Positions 1-10,218 of a DNA stretch of 64,000 nucleotides are shown here, in pieces. Below the pieces are notes generated by a model, which did no database searches, was not told the origin of the DNA, and saw nothing but the letters and a program-made list of their open reading frames with translations. Each line of letters starts with the position of its first letter. Position 1 is the first letter of the stretch. The DNA is from Fulvia fulva. Taxonomy: Eukaryota > Ascomycota > Dothideomycetes > Mycosphaerellales > Mycosphaerellaceae. The translations under genes and the position numbers were made by a program. The stretch covers positions 6,634,001 through 6,698,000 of the forward strand of contig NC_063013.1 in the NCBI RefSeq assembly GCF_020509005.1, given 5' to 3'.

Positions 1-616
1 GATCAACTTCAGCTGGTGGACGTTGATTCTGCTGCCGAGCCTGGGCATGTGCAAGAGCATACTGCTGCGACTGCTGCTGCTGAGCCTGCCGAAAGCGGCG
101 TTGGTACTGGAGGAACTGCTCCCGGCGGGCGTCCAAAGATGCAGGAGGTTGTGCTTGTGGGGGCTGGGGTGGTGGGTAATCTGGGAATCGTGCTGCAGAG
201 GGCTGAGGCTGTGGCGGCGCAGCACGCGGTGTGTGCACCGATGATGCTTGCCTTTGAGCAACAGCACGTTGGTGAGTAACAAGTGATGCGAGACGATCTG
301 GACCTTTCTGCGAACGAGGATTCGCCGTAGTTGGCCGTGGCCGTTCAGGTAGATGCCCGTGAACCGCTATGACGGCACCATCTTCCGCTATAGCATTCTC
401 CGCTACTTGTCGTTGCTGGTGACTTGTCTGCTGCCGCTTGTCTTCACGTTGTATTATCTTCCGCGCCTTTTGCAAGAACTCATCTCGTTGCTGCACACGA
501 GCAGGTGTCATATACCAAGACGGCATCGGATAGTAAGTCAGCCAAAGCTGCTGAAGCCGGATTCCATCAATGGTCTTGGCCTCAACTCCATCGGGTGGCT
601 GTGTTGACATTTCCAT
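1..616 (-). CDS. Partial Gln/Pro-rich protein of unknown function, runs off the window edge
   Basis: A minus-strand frame is open from the window edge up to the TAG that ends the CAND1 ORF (710-712). The first ATGs in it are at 614-616 and 608-610. The N-terminal part looks globular, with Trp/Tyr-rich stretches such as QQLWLTYYP and a charged helix. After about 110 codons it becomes Gln/Pro/Ala-rich, with runs of Gln near the window edge, as in fungal transcription or chromatin co-factors. I do not recognise the family and assign no function. The same frame stays open for 32 codons upstream of the ATG and also reads protein-like, so the true start is uncertain. It could be an independent gene beginning at 616, a gene with an unseen upstream exon whose acceptor is the TTAG at 710-713, or a readthrough tail of CAND1. 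The C-terminus is outside the window. Confidence 0.5.
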   Translation of the reverse strand, partial: MEMSTQPPDGVEAKTIDGIRLQQLWLTYYPMPSWYMTPARVQQRDEFLQKARKIIQREDKRQQTSHQQRQVAENAIAEDGAVIAVHGHLPERPRPTTANPRSQKGPDRLASLVTHQRAVAQRQASSVHTPRAAPPQPQPSAARFPDYPPPQPPQAQPPASLDARREQFLQYQRRFRQAQQQQSQQYALAHAQARQQNQRPPAEVD

Positions 617-709
617 GTAGCCATCCGACCCGACCTTTAAAGTCACCTCACCCCGCCAATGCTGAGGATTTGCTGCCCTAAGCCTATCGAGCCGCGTCAA
701 GTCTCCCTC

Positions 710-3700
710 CTAAGAGCTGCTTCGGAGCTCGTCCTCTGCAGCCTTGACTAGATTAGTGAAATCCTTCCTGACCCAGTCCGAATAGTCCTTCCAGGCACGA
801 CTGCCATCAGCGCTCTCGTTGGCAAAATTCTTGTTGAACAGTACAGAGACCTTGACCACTGCCTTCTGCTGTTCCGCGAGTTTCTCGAGCTCCTGCTTGA
901 CAGCAGTGTCCTTTGGCTTGAACGCGAGAACGTTGCGGAACTGCTGAGCCAAGGCATCGAGACGGCGTTGCGACTCTGTTGGAGCAATGTTAATGAGCTT
1001 GCCAAGCACCAGACAGCAAAGAATCTTAATCTCATGCTCATCGCCAACACCAGCCACAACACGATCGTAGTAGGTCGAGATGTCGAGACGAGCACGGGAA
1101 GCAGGCGAATCCAGTAAGGCATACAATGACTCGTAGGCGGCCTTTCGCATCTCGAGTCCATCGTCCACCTTGTGCTTGAATGGTCCCATCTGCACTTCGC
1201 GAATGAGCTCTGGCCGAATAACCGTCGCCTGCATTACTGGCGGCAGCAGTTCAGACAGATGCGGCAGGACCAAATCAGGCTTGTGTTGCAAAGCACCACT
1301 GAAGGTTGCCAGAGCAAGACGCTGGTTCTCTAGTAGTGGTTCGCTGAGCATGGTGGCAAGCATGGGGACCGCAGATGCCTGGACATTGCCGTTGTACGCG
1401 CTATCCGTGTCCGAGAAGACGTAGCGAAGTGCTGAGATGACCATGCCGCGAATGATAGGGTTCTGATTGGATAAATAGCTCTGTAGCTGTGGCAGATACG
1501 AAGCAGGATCGATAATGGCAAGTCGGCCAATGACTTCAGCTCCAACAACTTTGTTATCTTCCGCCTGACCGAAGGCGATAACGTTGTCCCACAGCTTCTT
1601 GGTGTACGGACGGATCTCGTCTTCTGCGTTATTGTGCTGCAGCAGTTCCTTGACCGAGTGCAGTAGAAGATATTGGCGACCTTGAGCCATGGCGTTCAGA
1701 ATTGATGGCAAGTAATTCTGGACGTGACCAGCACCAGCACGACCAAGTGCGACTGCAGCCGCCAATTTGACCTTCTCAGACGAGTCGTCGAAGTAGGGCA
1801 CGAAGCTGCTGGGCGGCAGAGGGCTGGTGGTACCCAGTCGAAGTCCTGCCTCGCCCATCACGGAGAGTGCAAGGCATCTCTTCGACTCTTGCGTCTGCTC
1901 AAGCTCCTCGGCGAACGCATCGAGGCCTACACCAATGCTGCTGCCACCAGAGACAAGAAGAGTACCAATGACCTGGCCTGTTACATCGGTATCGCCTTGA
2001 GTCGCAACATCAAGCAGAGCTGACATCAGACCTTGACCGGCGCCGGCGTGCCCGATGGCCTCTACACAAGTGATGAGGGAGTCGAGTGCAGGACCTGAGA
2101 GTGGCGACTGTACAATGGTGCAGATTCCGTTGATGACACTGGGAATCGCCACCAGAGCAGGCCTGTCTTTGGCGAAAGCTGCCAGAACAACAAGAGCGGG
2201 TGCCATCATATGCAGGTCCTGAGTTCCCAGGAGCGGTACGAGTAGCTCGACAAGCTCGCTCACAGCTTTGTCGCTAATGCACTCGCGCGATGCAGAGTTG
2301 ATAGCGAGCATTCGCAGTGCGCTCAAGCTAGCGCCGCGAAGAGCCCGATCAGACTTGCGGAGCTGCGCGCCAAGCTCGAGCGAAGCTGCCTCGATGAAGT
2401 CCGGCTTGAAGTCTTTCTTGCTCTGCGCCAGGACGGCTATTGTGTCTACAGCACGAACGCAGGCGAGGCGCGTGAGCTCGTTCTTGAGTCGGTCCGCAAT
2501 GAGCTGCTGACCGGCAAACCGATCGTCCTGTGAAAGCAGACTCGAAGCACTTGCGCCGGATGTGCGACCAATGAGTAGACCGAGTGCTTGCACAGCCTTT
2601 CTCCGCACGTCTGTGTCGGTATCTTGTGCAGAGATACGATTGGTGATGACCTGGTAGAGCTTGGTGAGTACATCGCCAGTCATGCTTGCCGCAGAACGCG
2701 GTGGTGTCAGCGCCTTGATGTAGACCTCAATGGTAGCGAATGCTTCCGTAGAGACTCTAGCAAAACGGTCCTTCGCAGCAGCCACGAGGGCGGGGATAAT
2801 CTTCTTGAGATGGGGCTGGATGACCTTGCTCGAGTGCATCTCGGCGATAGCGCGCAGAAGACCAAGGGCCTCAACTCGAAGGACATTGCCTGATGCGTTT
2901 GAAATCGGCCCAGCACTTCCGCTCATGGTTTCCACCACAGGATCGATCACAAGGTCAGCAGACTCGGATAGTCCGCCTTGTTGAGCCTTGACCATATCCT
3001 TGAGAAGGGAGATCACACCCTGCTTGGTGGGCACTGTACTCGACTTGAGCAGCTTCGAGACAGCCTTGACGACATCAGGATTGATTCTCGCGAGGCCCTT
3101 GGTGGCGTTGTCGACAGGGGGAGGCGTAGATGGTGATGCGTAACCGTTCATGACAGCCTGCTGAGCATGAAGATCAGAGCCCAGGGAATCACTAAATCCT
3201 CGTCTCCTCTTCCTGCTCTGTGGCTGGAGGACGTGCTCATCGCGCTTCGACGCGACGCTAGAGCCAGACTTTGTGATGAGGAACGCCAGTGTTGAGATGA
3301 CTTCATTCCGCACGCTCTCCTCCCTCTCCTTGAAGCGGGCAATCAAGGCTGGAGCGATCTGACCATATATGGCTGGGTCATTGGGGTCGAGCGTGGCGAC
3401 CACAGCGTGTAGTGCTTTTGCCGAGCTCTTGCGGACCTTCCAGCTCACATCATCTTCATCATCGAAACCCGTCTCTTCCTCGAAGTCTTCATCGGCAGCG
3501 AACTCATCGTCCTCTTCCTCTTCTTCTTCCATCTCCTCATCGTCATCGTCCGCAACGTTCGGGTCGTATTTGAGGAAACGCAGGCAAGCTTCGACAACGT
3601 CCTTGGTATATGCACGCATGTCCTGAGCGCACGACTTCATGAAGCTCTCGATGGCGACAAGTGCCGCCTCACGAACTTCCTCCATGGCAACATCTCGCTC

Positions 3701-4651
3701 GCCCTCGGCGTCCTGCTCCGCCTGCCGCTGCTGGTCAAGTTCCAGTTGACTAAGTGGAGACAGCACAAACGGCGCAAGCGTCTTGAGGTATGGACCGAAT
3801 TGCTGTGGTATTGAACGAGCCAGGCTGCCGTAAACAGTAAGGTAGAGCTTACGTTGCTGGCTGGTGAGATGTGGTTGTCGTAGCTTCTCAATCGTCGAGC
3901 TAACATGTTGCGACAGCAAGCCGTCGTTGAAGTATGGAGCGAGTGCTGCCAATGCGGCCACGGCCTTCTTCTTCATCACCGTACCGCAGCGCTCTCCTTC
4001 GAGTATGGTCATGGTGATCTGTTGCAGAGCGTCAACCTCTGCATCTTGTAGCATGGGCCCAAAGCATTTGGCCACCTCTTCCAACACATCGAGCGTGTTG
4101 CTGTCGTTGCCCGTCTCGAGATCCTCCTGCAGCATGCCCTTTGGGGGTGGCGGGCCTGGCTTTGGCAGTGCAAGGACGACTCTGCCCACCAAACGCGGTA
4201 TGAGAGCCTTGCTCACGGCATTGTAGGCGTCCAGAAGCTTCTGACTTCTCGGTAGGCCCGGCACTGGGTGAGGAAGCGCGACCACGATGGCTCGAAGGGA
4301 CAGGGCGGGGATGGTGGTGTCGATGGAGCTGTCAGTCTTGATGGTGCTGACTTTCTCAATGGTGGGGCAGAGGATGGCCTCGGGTGCTTTGTTGACGAAT
4401 GGCCCAAGGCACTTGAGCGCCTGCTGCTGGACGTCTCCGTGGGTGTCGTTGAGGGTGTGGAGCAGGCCGTCGACCACCTTTGCGCATGTGGTGTAGTCGT
4501 GTGCGAGAAATGTGGCGTTGCCGTTGGTGAGCATGCTGTTCAGGTCGTTGAGGGTCATGAATCGGATGTCGCAGTCGGCATCGTGCAGCTTGGGTAGCAA
4601 CGAGGCCACATTATGGCTCGTTGGGTTCTGTGGCACGGTGCTGGACGACAT
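710..4651 (-). CDS. CAND1: CAND1/TIP120 homologue, cullin-RING ligase substrate-receptor exchange factor
   Basis: A single uninterrupted ORF of 1313 codons made of HEAT-type helical repeats, matching CAND1 in length and order. The N-terminal repeats start LLPKLHDADCDIRFMTLNDL. An acidic Asp/Glu block lies at about residues 367-402, directly before DDVSWKVRKSSAKALHAVV, a CAND1 landmark. A TIP120-type C-terminal domain occupies about residues 1117-1290. CAND1 wraps unneddylated cullin-RBX1 and promotes exchange of F-box and other receptors; it acts in cytoplasm and nucleus. The open frame extends 68 codons further upstream (to 4855) through a His-Arg run encoded by a hexanucleotide repeat. I chose the ATG at 4649-4651 because the conserved domain begins just after it and the upstream part looks like leader sequence. 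The gene shares a 460-bp divergent upstream region with the NTF2-like gene at 5112. The TAG at 710-712 is followed by an open frame. Confidence 0.9.
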   Translation of the reverse strand: MSSSTVPQNPTSHNVASLLPKLHDADCDIRFMTLNDLNSMLTNGNATFLAHDYTTCAKVVDGLLHTLNDTHGDVQQQALKCLGPFVNKAPEAILCPTIEKVSTIKTDSSIDTTIPALSLRAIVVALPHPVPGLPRSQKLLDAYNAVSKALIPRLVGRVVLALPKPGPPPPKGMLQEDLETGNDSNTLDVLEEVAKCFGPMLQDAEVDALQQITMTILEGERCGTVMKKKAVAALAALAPYFNDGLLSQHVSSTIEKLRQPHLTSQQRKLYLTVYGSLARSIPQQFGPYLKTLAPFVLSPLSQLELDQQRQAEQDAEGERDVAMEEVREAALVAIESFMKSCAQDMRAYTKDVVEACLRFLKYDPNVADDDDEEMEEEEEEDDEFAADEDFEEETGFDDEDDVSWKVRKSSAKALHAVVATLDPNDPAIYGQIAPALIARFKEREESVRNEVISTLAFLITKSGSSVASKRDEHVLQPQSRKRRRGFSDSLGSDLHAQQAVMNGYASPSTPPPVDNATKGLARINPDVVKAVSKLLKSSTVPTKQGVISLLKDMVKAQQGGLSESADLVIDPVVETMSGSAGPISNASGNVLRVEALGLLRAIAEMHSSKVIQPHLKKIIPALVAAAKDRFARVSTEAFATIEVYIKALTPPRSAASMTGDVLTKLYQVITNRISAQDTDTDVRRKAVQALGLLIGRTSGASASSLLSQDDRFAGQQLIADRLKNELTRLACVRAVDTIAVLAQSKKDFKPDFIEAASLELGAQLRKSDRALRGASLSALRMLAINSASRECISDKAVSELVELLVPLLGTQDLHMMAPALVVLAAFAKDRPALVAIPSVINGICTIVQSPLSGPALDSLITCVEAIGHAGAGQGLMSALLDVATQGDTDVTGQVIGTLLVSGGSSIGVGLDAFAEELEQTQESKRCLALSVMGEAGLRLGTTSPLPPSSFVPYFDDSSEKVKLAAAVALGRAGAGHVQNYLPSILNAMAQGRQYLLLHSVKELLQHNNAEDEIRPYTKKLWDNVIAFGQAEDNKVVGAEVIGRLAIIDPASYLPQLQSYLSNQNPIIRGMVISALRYVFSDTDSAYNGNVQASAVPMLATMLSEPLLENQRLALATFSGALQHKPDLVLPHLSELLPPVMQATVIRPELIREVQMGPFKHKVDDGLEMRKAAYESLYALLDSPASRARLDISTYYDRVVAGVGDEHEIKILCCLVLGKLINIAPTESQRRLDALAQQFRNVLAFKPKDTAVKQELEKLAEQQKAVVKVSVLFNKNFANESADGSRAWKDYSDWVRKDFTNLVKAAEDELRSSS

Positions 4652-5111
4652 GATGCTGGCGGGGATGTCTGTATGTGTATGGATGTACTCGTGACGATGG
4701 CGATGTCGATGTCGATGTCGATGTCGGTGTGCTGCAGATGGAGGGGAATCTGTGCAGTGTGAAGAGTGATGTGGTCGCCTGCAGAAAGACAGGCACCACG
4801 GAAAGAAAGAGCAGTCGCGCAGCGGTCGTGAAAAGTCGTGTGTTGGCAGGAACAACGCGAGAGCTTGGTGGAACTGTAGAAGCTACCTTAAGTGAAGCTG
4901 CGCGAGTGCCTCATGGCGGGGTTGATGCCTGGAGAACTTGAACCCTGCACGCAGCAGCCACAGTTCCGGGGTCATTCTCTCTTCAACCATGTCCGGCCAA
5001 CTTCCAAGATTGACTTGACAGACATTTCAACACGTCGCTCCTTCCTCCTTCCTTCCCTCTAACATCGCATCAAGACAGCACAGAAGTAATAAATAAACCA
5101 ACAAAACAGAC
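4652..5111. promoter_or_regulatory. Divergent promoter region between CAND1 and the NTF2-like gene
   Basis: Gene-free 460 bp between two divergently transcribed genes, so it should hold both promoters and 5' leaders. The half near 5040-5111 is pyrimidine-rich followed by A-rich sequence before the ATG at 5112, typical of fungal start regions. A hexanucleotide repeat lies at 4693-4728. No specific operator was identified. Confidence 0.5.
4693..4728. repeat. CGATGT hexanucleotide microsatellite
   Basis: Consecutive copies of CGATGT with slight decay at both ends. On the minus strand it lies in the CAND1 leader and would encode a His-Arg run if translation began upstream of the chosen start. 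Confidence 0.85.
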
Positions 5112-5516
5112 ATGGCCTCAACAACCGCACTCTACGACGAGATCCTCCAGCTGGAAGAAAAGACCTGGCGAGCTCTCCAAGGCCGTGGCAGTGATCTCGT
5201 GCCATTCCTCACACGCGACTGCATCATGATGTTCCCCATGGGAATGAAAGTCTCTGCCCGCACAGAGCCTTCAGTACACGAGATTCTACATTCATCAGCA
5301 TTCGTGCCTTGGAAGACCTTCGACCTTAGGAGCATCGACGTTACTCCAGTGGGTCCAGAAGGTGCGGTCATCAGCTACCGAGCCATTGCAACACGAGCGC
5401 CTGCTTCCAATGACGATCCGCGAGATGTCGAGTTTGACGCGCTATGTTCGAGTACCTGGAGGTTCGAGGGTGGGAAGTGGAGGATGTGCTTTCATCAGCA
5501 GACCATGTCGGCTTAG
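5112..5516 (+). CDS. Small NTF2-like (DUF4440/SnoaL-type) protein
   Basis: An intronless 134-residue ORF with the size and pattern of the NTF2-like alpha+beta barrel. It has an N-terminal helix (LYDEILQLEEKTWRAL), then LVPFLTRDCIMMFPMG (the region that lines the pocket in this fold), and C-terminal strands ending STWRFEGGKWRMCFHQQT, a very typical DUF4440 ending. Members of this fold range from small enzymes to ligand-binding proteins, so neither substrate nor reaction can be inferred. No signal peptide or membrane segment is visible, which suggests a cytosolic protein. The start follows an A-rich leader and is the first in-frame ATG. Its neighbours do not suggest a pathway. Confidence 0.8.
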   Translation: MASTTALYDEILQLEEKTWRALQGRGSDLVPFLTRDCIMMFPMGMKVSARTEPSVHEILHSSAFVPWKTFDLRSIDVTPVGPEGAVISYRAIATRAPASNDDPRDVEFDALCSSTWRFEGGKWRMCFHQQTMSA

Positions 5517-5967
5517 GTCGAGATTGGCGACGCCGCACACCTCACAGGATCCAACACTGGCGTCTGGACACACTATCTGTGCTGCGGAGAAAGCAAGATC
5601 TTCGAATGGCGCGCTGGCTTGGTTCAATTGTGCTTCGCTGGTCAAGCCAAGATCATGGCATACGCAGCATCTTGGGCATCCTCCTCAGTTCGAGGTCTGC
5701 CGGTGTTATGACCGCTGTGTATCACTAAATAATATGAAGACAGACAATTGGCAGCTCGCAAGGGCCTCGGACGACACGCTAGTTTAGACTCTCGCGGTCG
5801 ACATGTGCACCGCTAACCCAATGAGGACATTGCCGTTCGCAAAAGAAACGACACGAGCCGGCAATTCGTGGACAGTGACGATCAGTTGAACTATAAACTC
5901 CGACTGTAGACCTCAGGGCCTTCCAACCTCTCCTGCTGTTACCTCGATCGCTACTGACGACACAACG
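5517..5967. other. Intergenic region upstream of the Vgb-like gene
   Basis: 451 bp without a supported gene. It should contain the 3' end of the NTF2-like gene and the promoter of the secreted beta-propeller gene. TATAAA at about 5891-5896 lies roughly 75 bp upstream of the next start and could serve as a TATA element. Confidence 0.4.
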
Positions 5968-7232
5968 ATGGCCAAACTCGCTCTCTTGCTGGCCTTGACG
6001 GCCTCAGCAATTGCCCAGAATGCAGCACCGGGAACGACAAAGTTCGTGCAAGGCGATCCAGCACGATTCACATACACGGATATGCTCACGCCCTTGTCAT
6101 TGCCATGCGATGTGTCCGAAGGCCCAGACAACAACATCTACGTTCAAGCATTGATTGGAAAGATTACTCGATACAACTACAAGACTGGCGCTCTCAAGGA
6201 GTTCGATATTCCCTTCACGTCTCCAATCTTCCCGAACGTCACCCTTCCATTCCTACTGCCAGACCAGACCAAAGCAGTTTTCCTGTCATGCGCGATTCGT
6301 AACGGCTATGATGGCAAGATGTACTTCAGCAACGGCAACAGGAACCAGCTTGTTCAGTTCAATGTTGAGACTGAGGAGATCAAAGTATTCACACCTCCCG
6401 GTGAGCCACTGCTGTCGATCTGTTAAGCTGAATACATCATACTAATACGCAATCTCAGGCCTTCTCTCAATCATCGGCAACGTCCAGCCTTTCAACGACA
6501 TCACCACCGCCCCAGACGGCGTCTACTTCACGCAAACAACCATGAACACAATCGCCAAATTCGACTACAACACCCAGAGGATCACCTACATCCCCGTCCC
6601 AACCCTCCTCTCCGTCCCACTCGGCATCTTCTACGCCAAAGACGGCGGCGTTTGGTTCGTCGAGACAGTCGGTCAGTCCACTCCTCCCCTTTCTCCCTCT
6701 TCACACCTTCCACTAACACCTCCTACCCCCAGGCCAAAAAGTCGGCCGCCTCGACCGCGCCACCCAAGAAATTACCGAATACCCCATCCCCCTCCCCCTC
6801 GGCGCCGGCCCCATCGTCATGCGCGCCGAAACCACCGCCCCCAACGGCGACAACCTCCTCTGGTTCGCCGCAATCATCGGCTCCTCCCTCTGCAGCGTAA
6901 ACCAGCAATCGAAAGAAATCCTCTGCTACCTCGAGAACGTCGGCTCAACAGCGCAGCAAGTCGCCCAAGATTACCAAGACAACGTCTGGATCAGCCACAC
7001 CACGCAGAATACGCTGGGGGTGTTTAATCCGAGTTTTAAGAATTTTACTGAGGTGGTAATGCCGGGGACTATTGCGGCAACGCCGGTGAGTTTGCCGCTT
7101 TATGGGGGGACGGGGATTTATGGGAAGCCCGTGGGGAATCCGTTTACGAGGGGGACGGGGAATGGTATTTGGTTTACGCAGTTGGTCGCGAATCGGTTGG
7201 TGAGGTATGATTTGGAGGGGTTGAGGTATTGA
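5968..7232 (+). CDS. Secreted Vgb-like (streptogramin lyase-like) six-bladed beta-propeller, three exons
   Basis: Exons 5968-6400, 6459-6671 and 6733-7232 join in phase to give 381 residues. Intron 1 (58 bp) has GTGAGC, a CTAAT branch site and CAG; intron 2 (61 bp) has GTCAGT, CTAAC and CAG. Residues 1-16 form a signal peptide (MAKLALLLALTASAIA). The mature protein has repeated blades of the form GPDNNIYVQALIGKITRYNY, APDGVYFTQTTMNTIAKFDY and GNGIWFTQLVANRLVRYDL, as in the virginiamycin B lyase/SMP-30-like propellers. Bacterial Vgb linearises streptogramin B, but fungal relatives are uncharacterised secreted proteins, so only the fold is assigned. Codons shift sharply from C-ending (exon 2 and early exon 3) to G/T-ending after about 7010. 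Confidence 0.85.
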
Positions 7233-8901
7233 TGGGAGGTTGTGAGGGATGGGAGCTTTCCGTTATGATTATTCGGTCGACTGTAATGTATAGCAAAAGT
7301 AGAACGAAAGGCATAAGGAATAATCACTCTAACCTGAAGAGCTTTGTGAGTTGGGCAAGAGCGACTGGATACTTCACATATCGGCTGGAGCCATTGGTCT
7401 ATCGTCTTTTTCATTGCGCCCTTTGGGCCAGAACGATCGTCCTTGACGATGGAAGACGCATCATTACATCAAGCTTGACGGATGGTCGATTGACAGAGCA
7501 ATTATGACACCACAGGTGTTTCAACTCTCAATATTCATATTGTGTTCTGAGTGGGATAGTCTGAATGTGGACAGAAATCAACCATCCAGACTCGCACAAC
7601 TAGGAGAACGATCTACACTTTCCATCTATGTGCCTTGGCATAGGTAGAGGGTCGAAGTCTCTCTCGCTATGGTTAGACCAGCGTTTGCTTGAGCCACGCG
7701 AGCCAGAACACTACTATACGCGAGTAGATATTTGTAAGATCTATGTACGTTGACTCTAGTGGTCTACGTAATTTGTCCATCACTGTACATGTATCAGATG
7801 GGTTCCAGACCGTCGCTTTGGGCGAGGAGATATATCGAGGCCAATGTAAGTCACGTGTATCTCTTGGCAAGCGCTTGGACCTCGGAGGAAAGCGCGGTTG
7901 TGCATGATTCATCACCTTTCACTCTACGTCCTTCCCTACATGTACGACATGTACTACATGTACTACTTGTATGTTCGACTGCACTGCGAGTATCGATCTA
8001 TCTACTAGGACCGATGGATCCAATGCAAGAATCGGCGATATTACTGATTCACCGCGTGGCCGCATCGAATGCTTCGTAGCCGCGACACCCATAACCACGA
8101 CCATCACGCAGATTGGTCCAGCCCTGGAGGATTTCACTGCAGACGGCACAGAAAGAGCGGACACGTACTACAATGTGCCTATCAGCAGGTCGTGACGACC
8201 CATGGTCTACTGCGAAGTGAAAGAGGATCATGAGCATGAACACAATGTAACACAGCATTGGTCTGCTGCTGCGAACTGCGTCCGTTTCAATTGATCACTC
8301 CGCCTCACAATCTCCTTCTCCAATGCTTGATCATTGTCCGCGTCTTTCGTCTGGACAGCTGACACAAGTGTAGACACATCAATAGGGCCCCAGATGAACA
8401 TGTCAGACACGATCAGGATCGAAGCTTTGTCTGAAGCTCTGGACGAGGAGAGTTGCAAAGGAAGAGATCGTCCATGATTGCTACAAAGAGGTTGGCCCTT
8501 GGCCTGGTCTTCTGGTCAAGTGCAAACGGTATATGGAGTGGATGAGGAAGCACAAGAGGATCATAAGGGCAGCCGTGGCACTCGTATGGGTCGCCGTCAC
8601 CATGAGGCATCATATCAGGCTGAGGATGAACTCCCAACACACTCGCGGTGTACCGCTGCGAGGTTGAAAACCAGACGCCACAGCATCCACGAAAGGATCT
8701 CGCCCACCAGAACGGATCCGGAGGCTATCAGTCGTTTGGTTGAGCAGCATGACTACAAGTGCCGGCTGTTCTCTCACACCCTCAGAATATTCAGCTACTC
8801 CAGCATTTGCGCAGCTCATATGCAGCCAAGGTCGCACAGCGTTTCTATTCTGGCCTGCAGATGCCCCTCGCCTCGCTGAGCCTCGTTGATGTCATTACCA
8901 A
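7233..8901. other. Gene-poor intergenic region
   Basis: About 1.7 kb with only short, composition-driven open frames on both strands. None has a recognisable domain, signal peptide or coherent splice structure. It holds an imperfect ACATGTAC-type repeat at 7937-7973. I see no tRNA cloverleaf. Confidence 0.5.
7937..7973. repeat. Imperfect tandem TACATGTAC repeat
   Basis: Three to four imperfect copies of a 9-12 bp palindromic motif (ACATGTACT). It lies in non-coding sequence; no function can be inferred. Confidence 0.6.
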
Positions 8902-10218
8902 ATGGAGCGACGCAGACATGTTTCTCGTGGACATGATTCGACCTTCACACCTCTCAAGCACACCATCATGGATCGGCTGCCGCTATTGCTACCGACCCCT
9001 ACGGTCGTTGACCCAGCAGCATGTGCTCCAGAAGTCGTGCCTTGCAACGACAAAGAGGCTGCAAACGAGACAGAGAAGGAAGTGGTGCCGAATGCAGGTC
9101 CAGAAGTCGTCACGCAAGAGAATCTGCCCGAAGCACTTGATTTGGAGTGTGGTAAAGAAGTACTACATCGGCCGATCATTCCAGCTATACCAGAACAGCC
9201 TATACGATGGCTAAAGGAGCACAGGAAAGCAAGATGGACGATGGTCGTCATTGCAACACTTGGCATACTTGCGATTGGCCTGGGCGTCGAACTGGGAATT
9301 GCTCTACACCGACCGAGAGATGATGAACATGGAAGTGTGGACGTCAGCTCTGTGCCGTCATCTAGTACCACGCCTCCGAGCGGGACATACGCTCTGGCTC
9401 TCAGCCGTGCCGAGGAATCGCAAGCAGCCTGTCTGCCTGATGAATCAGAGCAAGTAGCATGGGACTGTGATCTATCTCGGACTCCTGATATTGGAATTGT
9501 GGTACAAAGCCGAGCTGGGACTGCATTCGGTGCCAACATCTTTTCTGCGAGTAACAGCACGCAGGTTTCGTACGGTGCTTGGGCTCCCAGCATGAACGTA
9601 TCCTTGGGCGCTTCCATGACGGTACAGGACAACGATGATATTGAAGATGGACCCGCCTACTACTTTCAGCAATACTACGATAAAGTCGTCGTTGTGCCGG
9701 ATAGTGAGCTGCAGAACCTGGCCCCAGACGCAATACGAGCTGTCGACCGCAACACCGACCTGCTATCGAACAAGAGCGCTACAGTGCAACCTGCTTCGGG
9801 TGAGAGATTCTGGATGTGCGTTTTCAACAACACTTCCATAGAGACCTTCATCTATGCCGACAGACCAGCCCTCGAGAGCAACTCAACAACGAGCAGTAGA
9901 GCATCAGCAACGTCCGCTCCGGTGGCCTCGACCGTGTCTGCAGCCTCTTCGATTGTCACGTACACATCTCGTGCAGCAGTGAATATAAACATTCAATGGA
10001 GCGAACTGGACCAATATCCTCTTCTCGTGGAGATCAAGGAGCAACGATTGCCTACCGCCGACGTCGTGCCTCATTGTCAGCAGTATCAGGTTGTGGATAC
10101 CATGGAGGCGAGTTGGGTTGGAAACGAGCAAGGCGATCCCATCATCATAACTCTCTCCGAGTCGGCCTCTGCTAACAGCTCCGAGACCTGCCACTGTCAG
10201 TGGACGAGTGGCAGATGA
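8902..10218 (+). CDS. Single-pass membrane protein, DUF7820-like, Ser/Thr-rich
   Basis: A 438-residue intronless ORF. After an about 100-residue cytosolic N-terminus (RWLKEHRKARW) comes one membrane segment, MVVIATLGILAIGLGVELGI, at about 113-132, then a Ser/Thr/Pro-rich stem and a globular ectodomain. The ectodomain has paired Cys and typical motifs such as EQVAWDCDL, YYFQQYYDKV and RFWMCVFNNT, ending near CHCQW. This organisation matches an ascomycete-specific membrane family that I believe is Pfam DUF7820; the family name is recalled, not searched. Function is unknown. The second in-frame Met (8968, MDRLPLL) is an alternative start. Topology is probably N-in/C-out, with a glycosylated stem. 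Confidence 0.7.
   Translation: MERRRHVSRGHDSTFTPLKHTIMDRLPLLLPTPTVVDPAACAPEVVPCNDKEAANETEKEVVPNAGPEVVTQENLPEALDLECGKEVLHRPIIPAIPEQPIRWLKEHRKARWTMVVIATLGILAIGLGVELGIALHRPRDDEHGSVDVSSVPSSSTTPPSGTYALALSRAEESQAACLPDESEQVAWDCDLSRTPDIGIVVQSRAGTAFGANIFSASNSTQVSYGAWAPSMNVSLGASMTVQDNDDIEDGPAYYFQQYYDKVVVVPDSELQNLAPDAIRAVDRNTDLLSNKSATVQPASGERFWMCVFNNTSIETFIYADRPALESNSTTSSRASATSAPVASTVSAASSIVTYTSRAAVNINIQWSELDQYPLLVEIKEQRLPTADVVPHCQQYQVVDTMEASWVGNEQGDPIIITLSESASANSSETCHCQWTSGR

Noticed and set aside
4652..4855. Upstream His-Arg extension of CAND1 as coding
   Set aside because: Encoded by a CGATGT microsatellite; conserved sequence begins at the later ATG.
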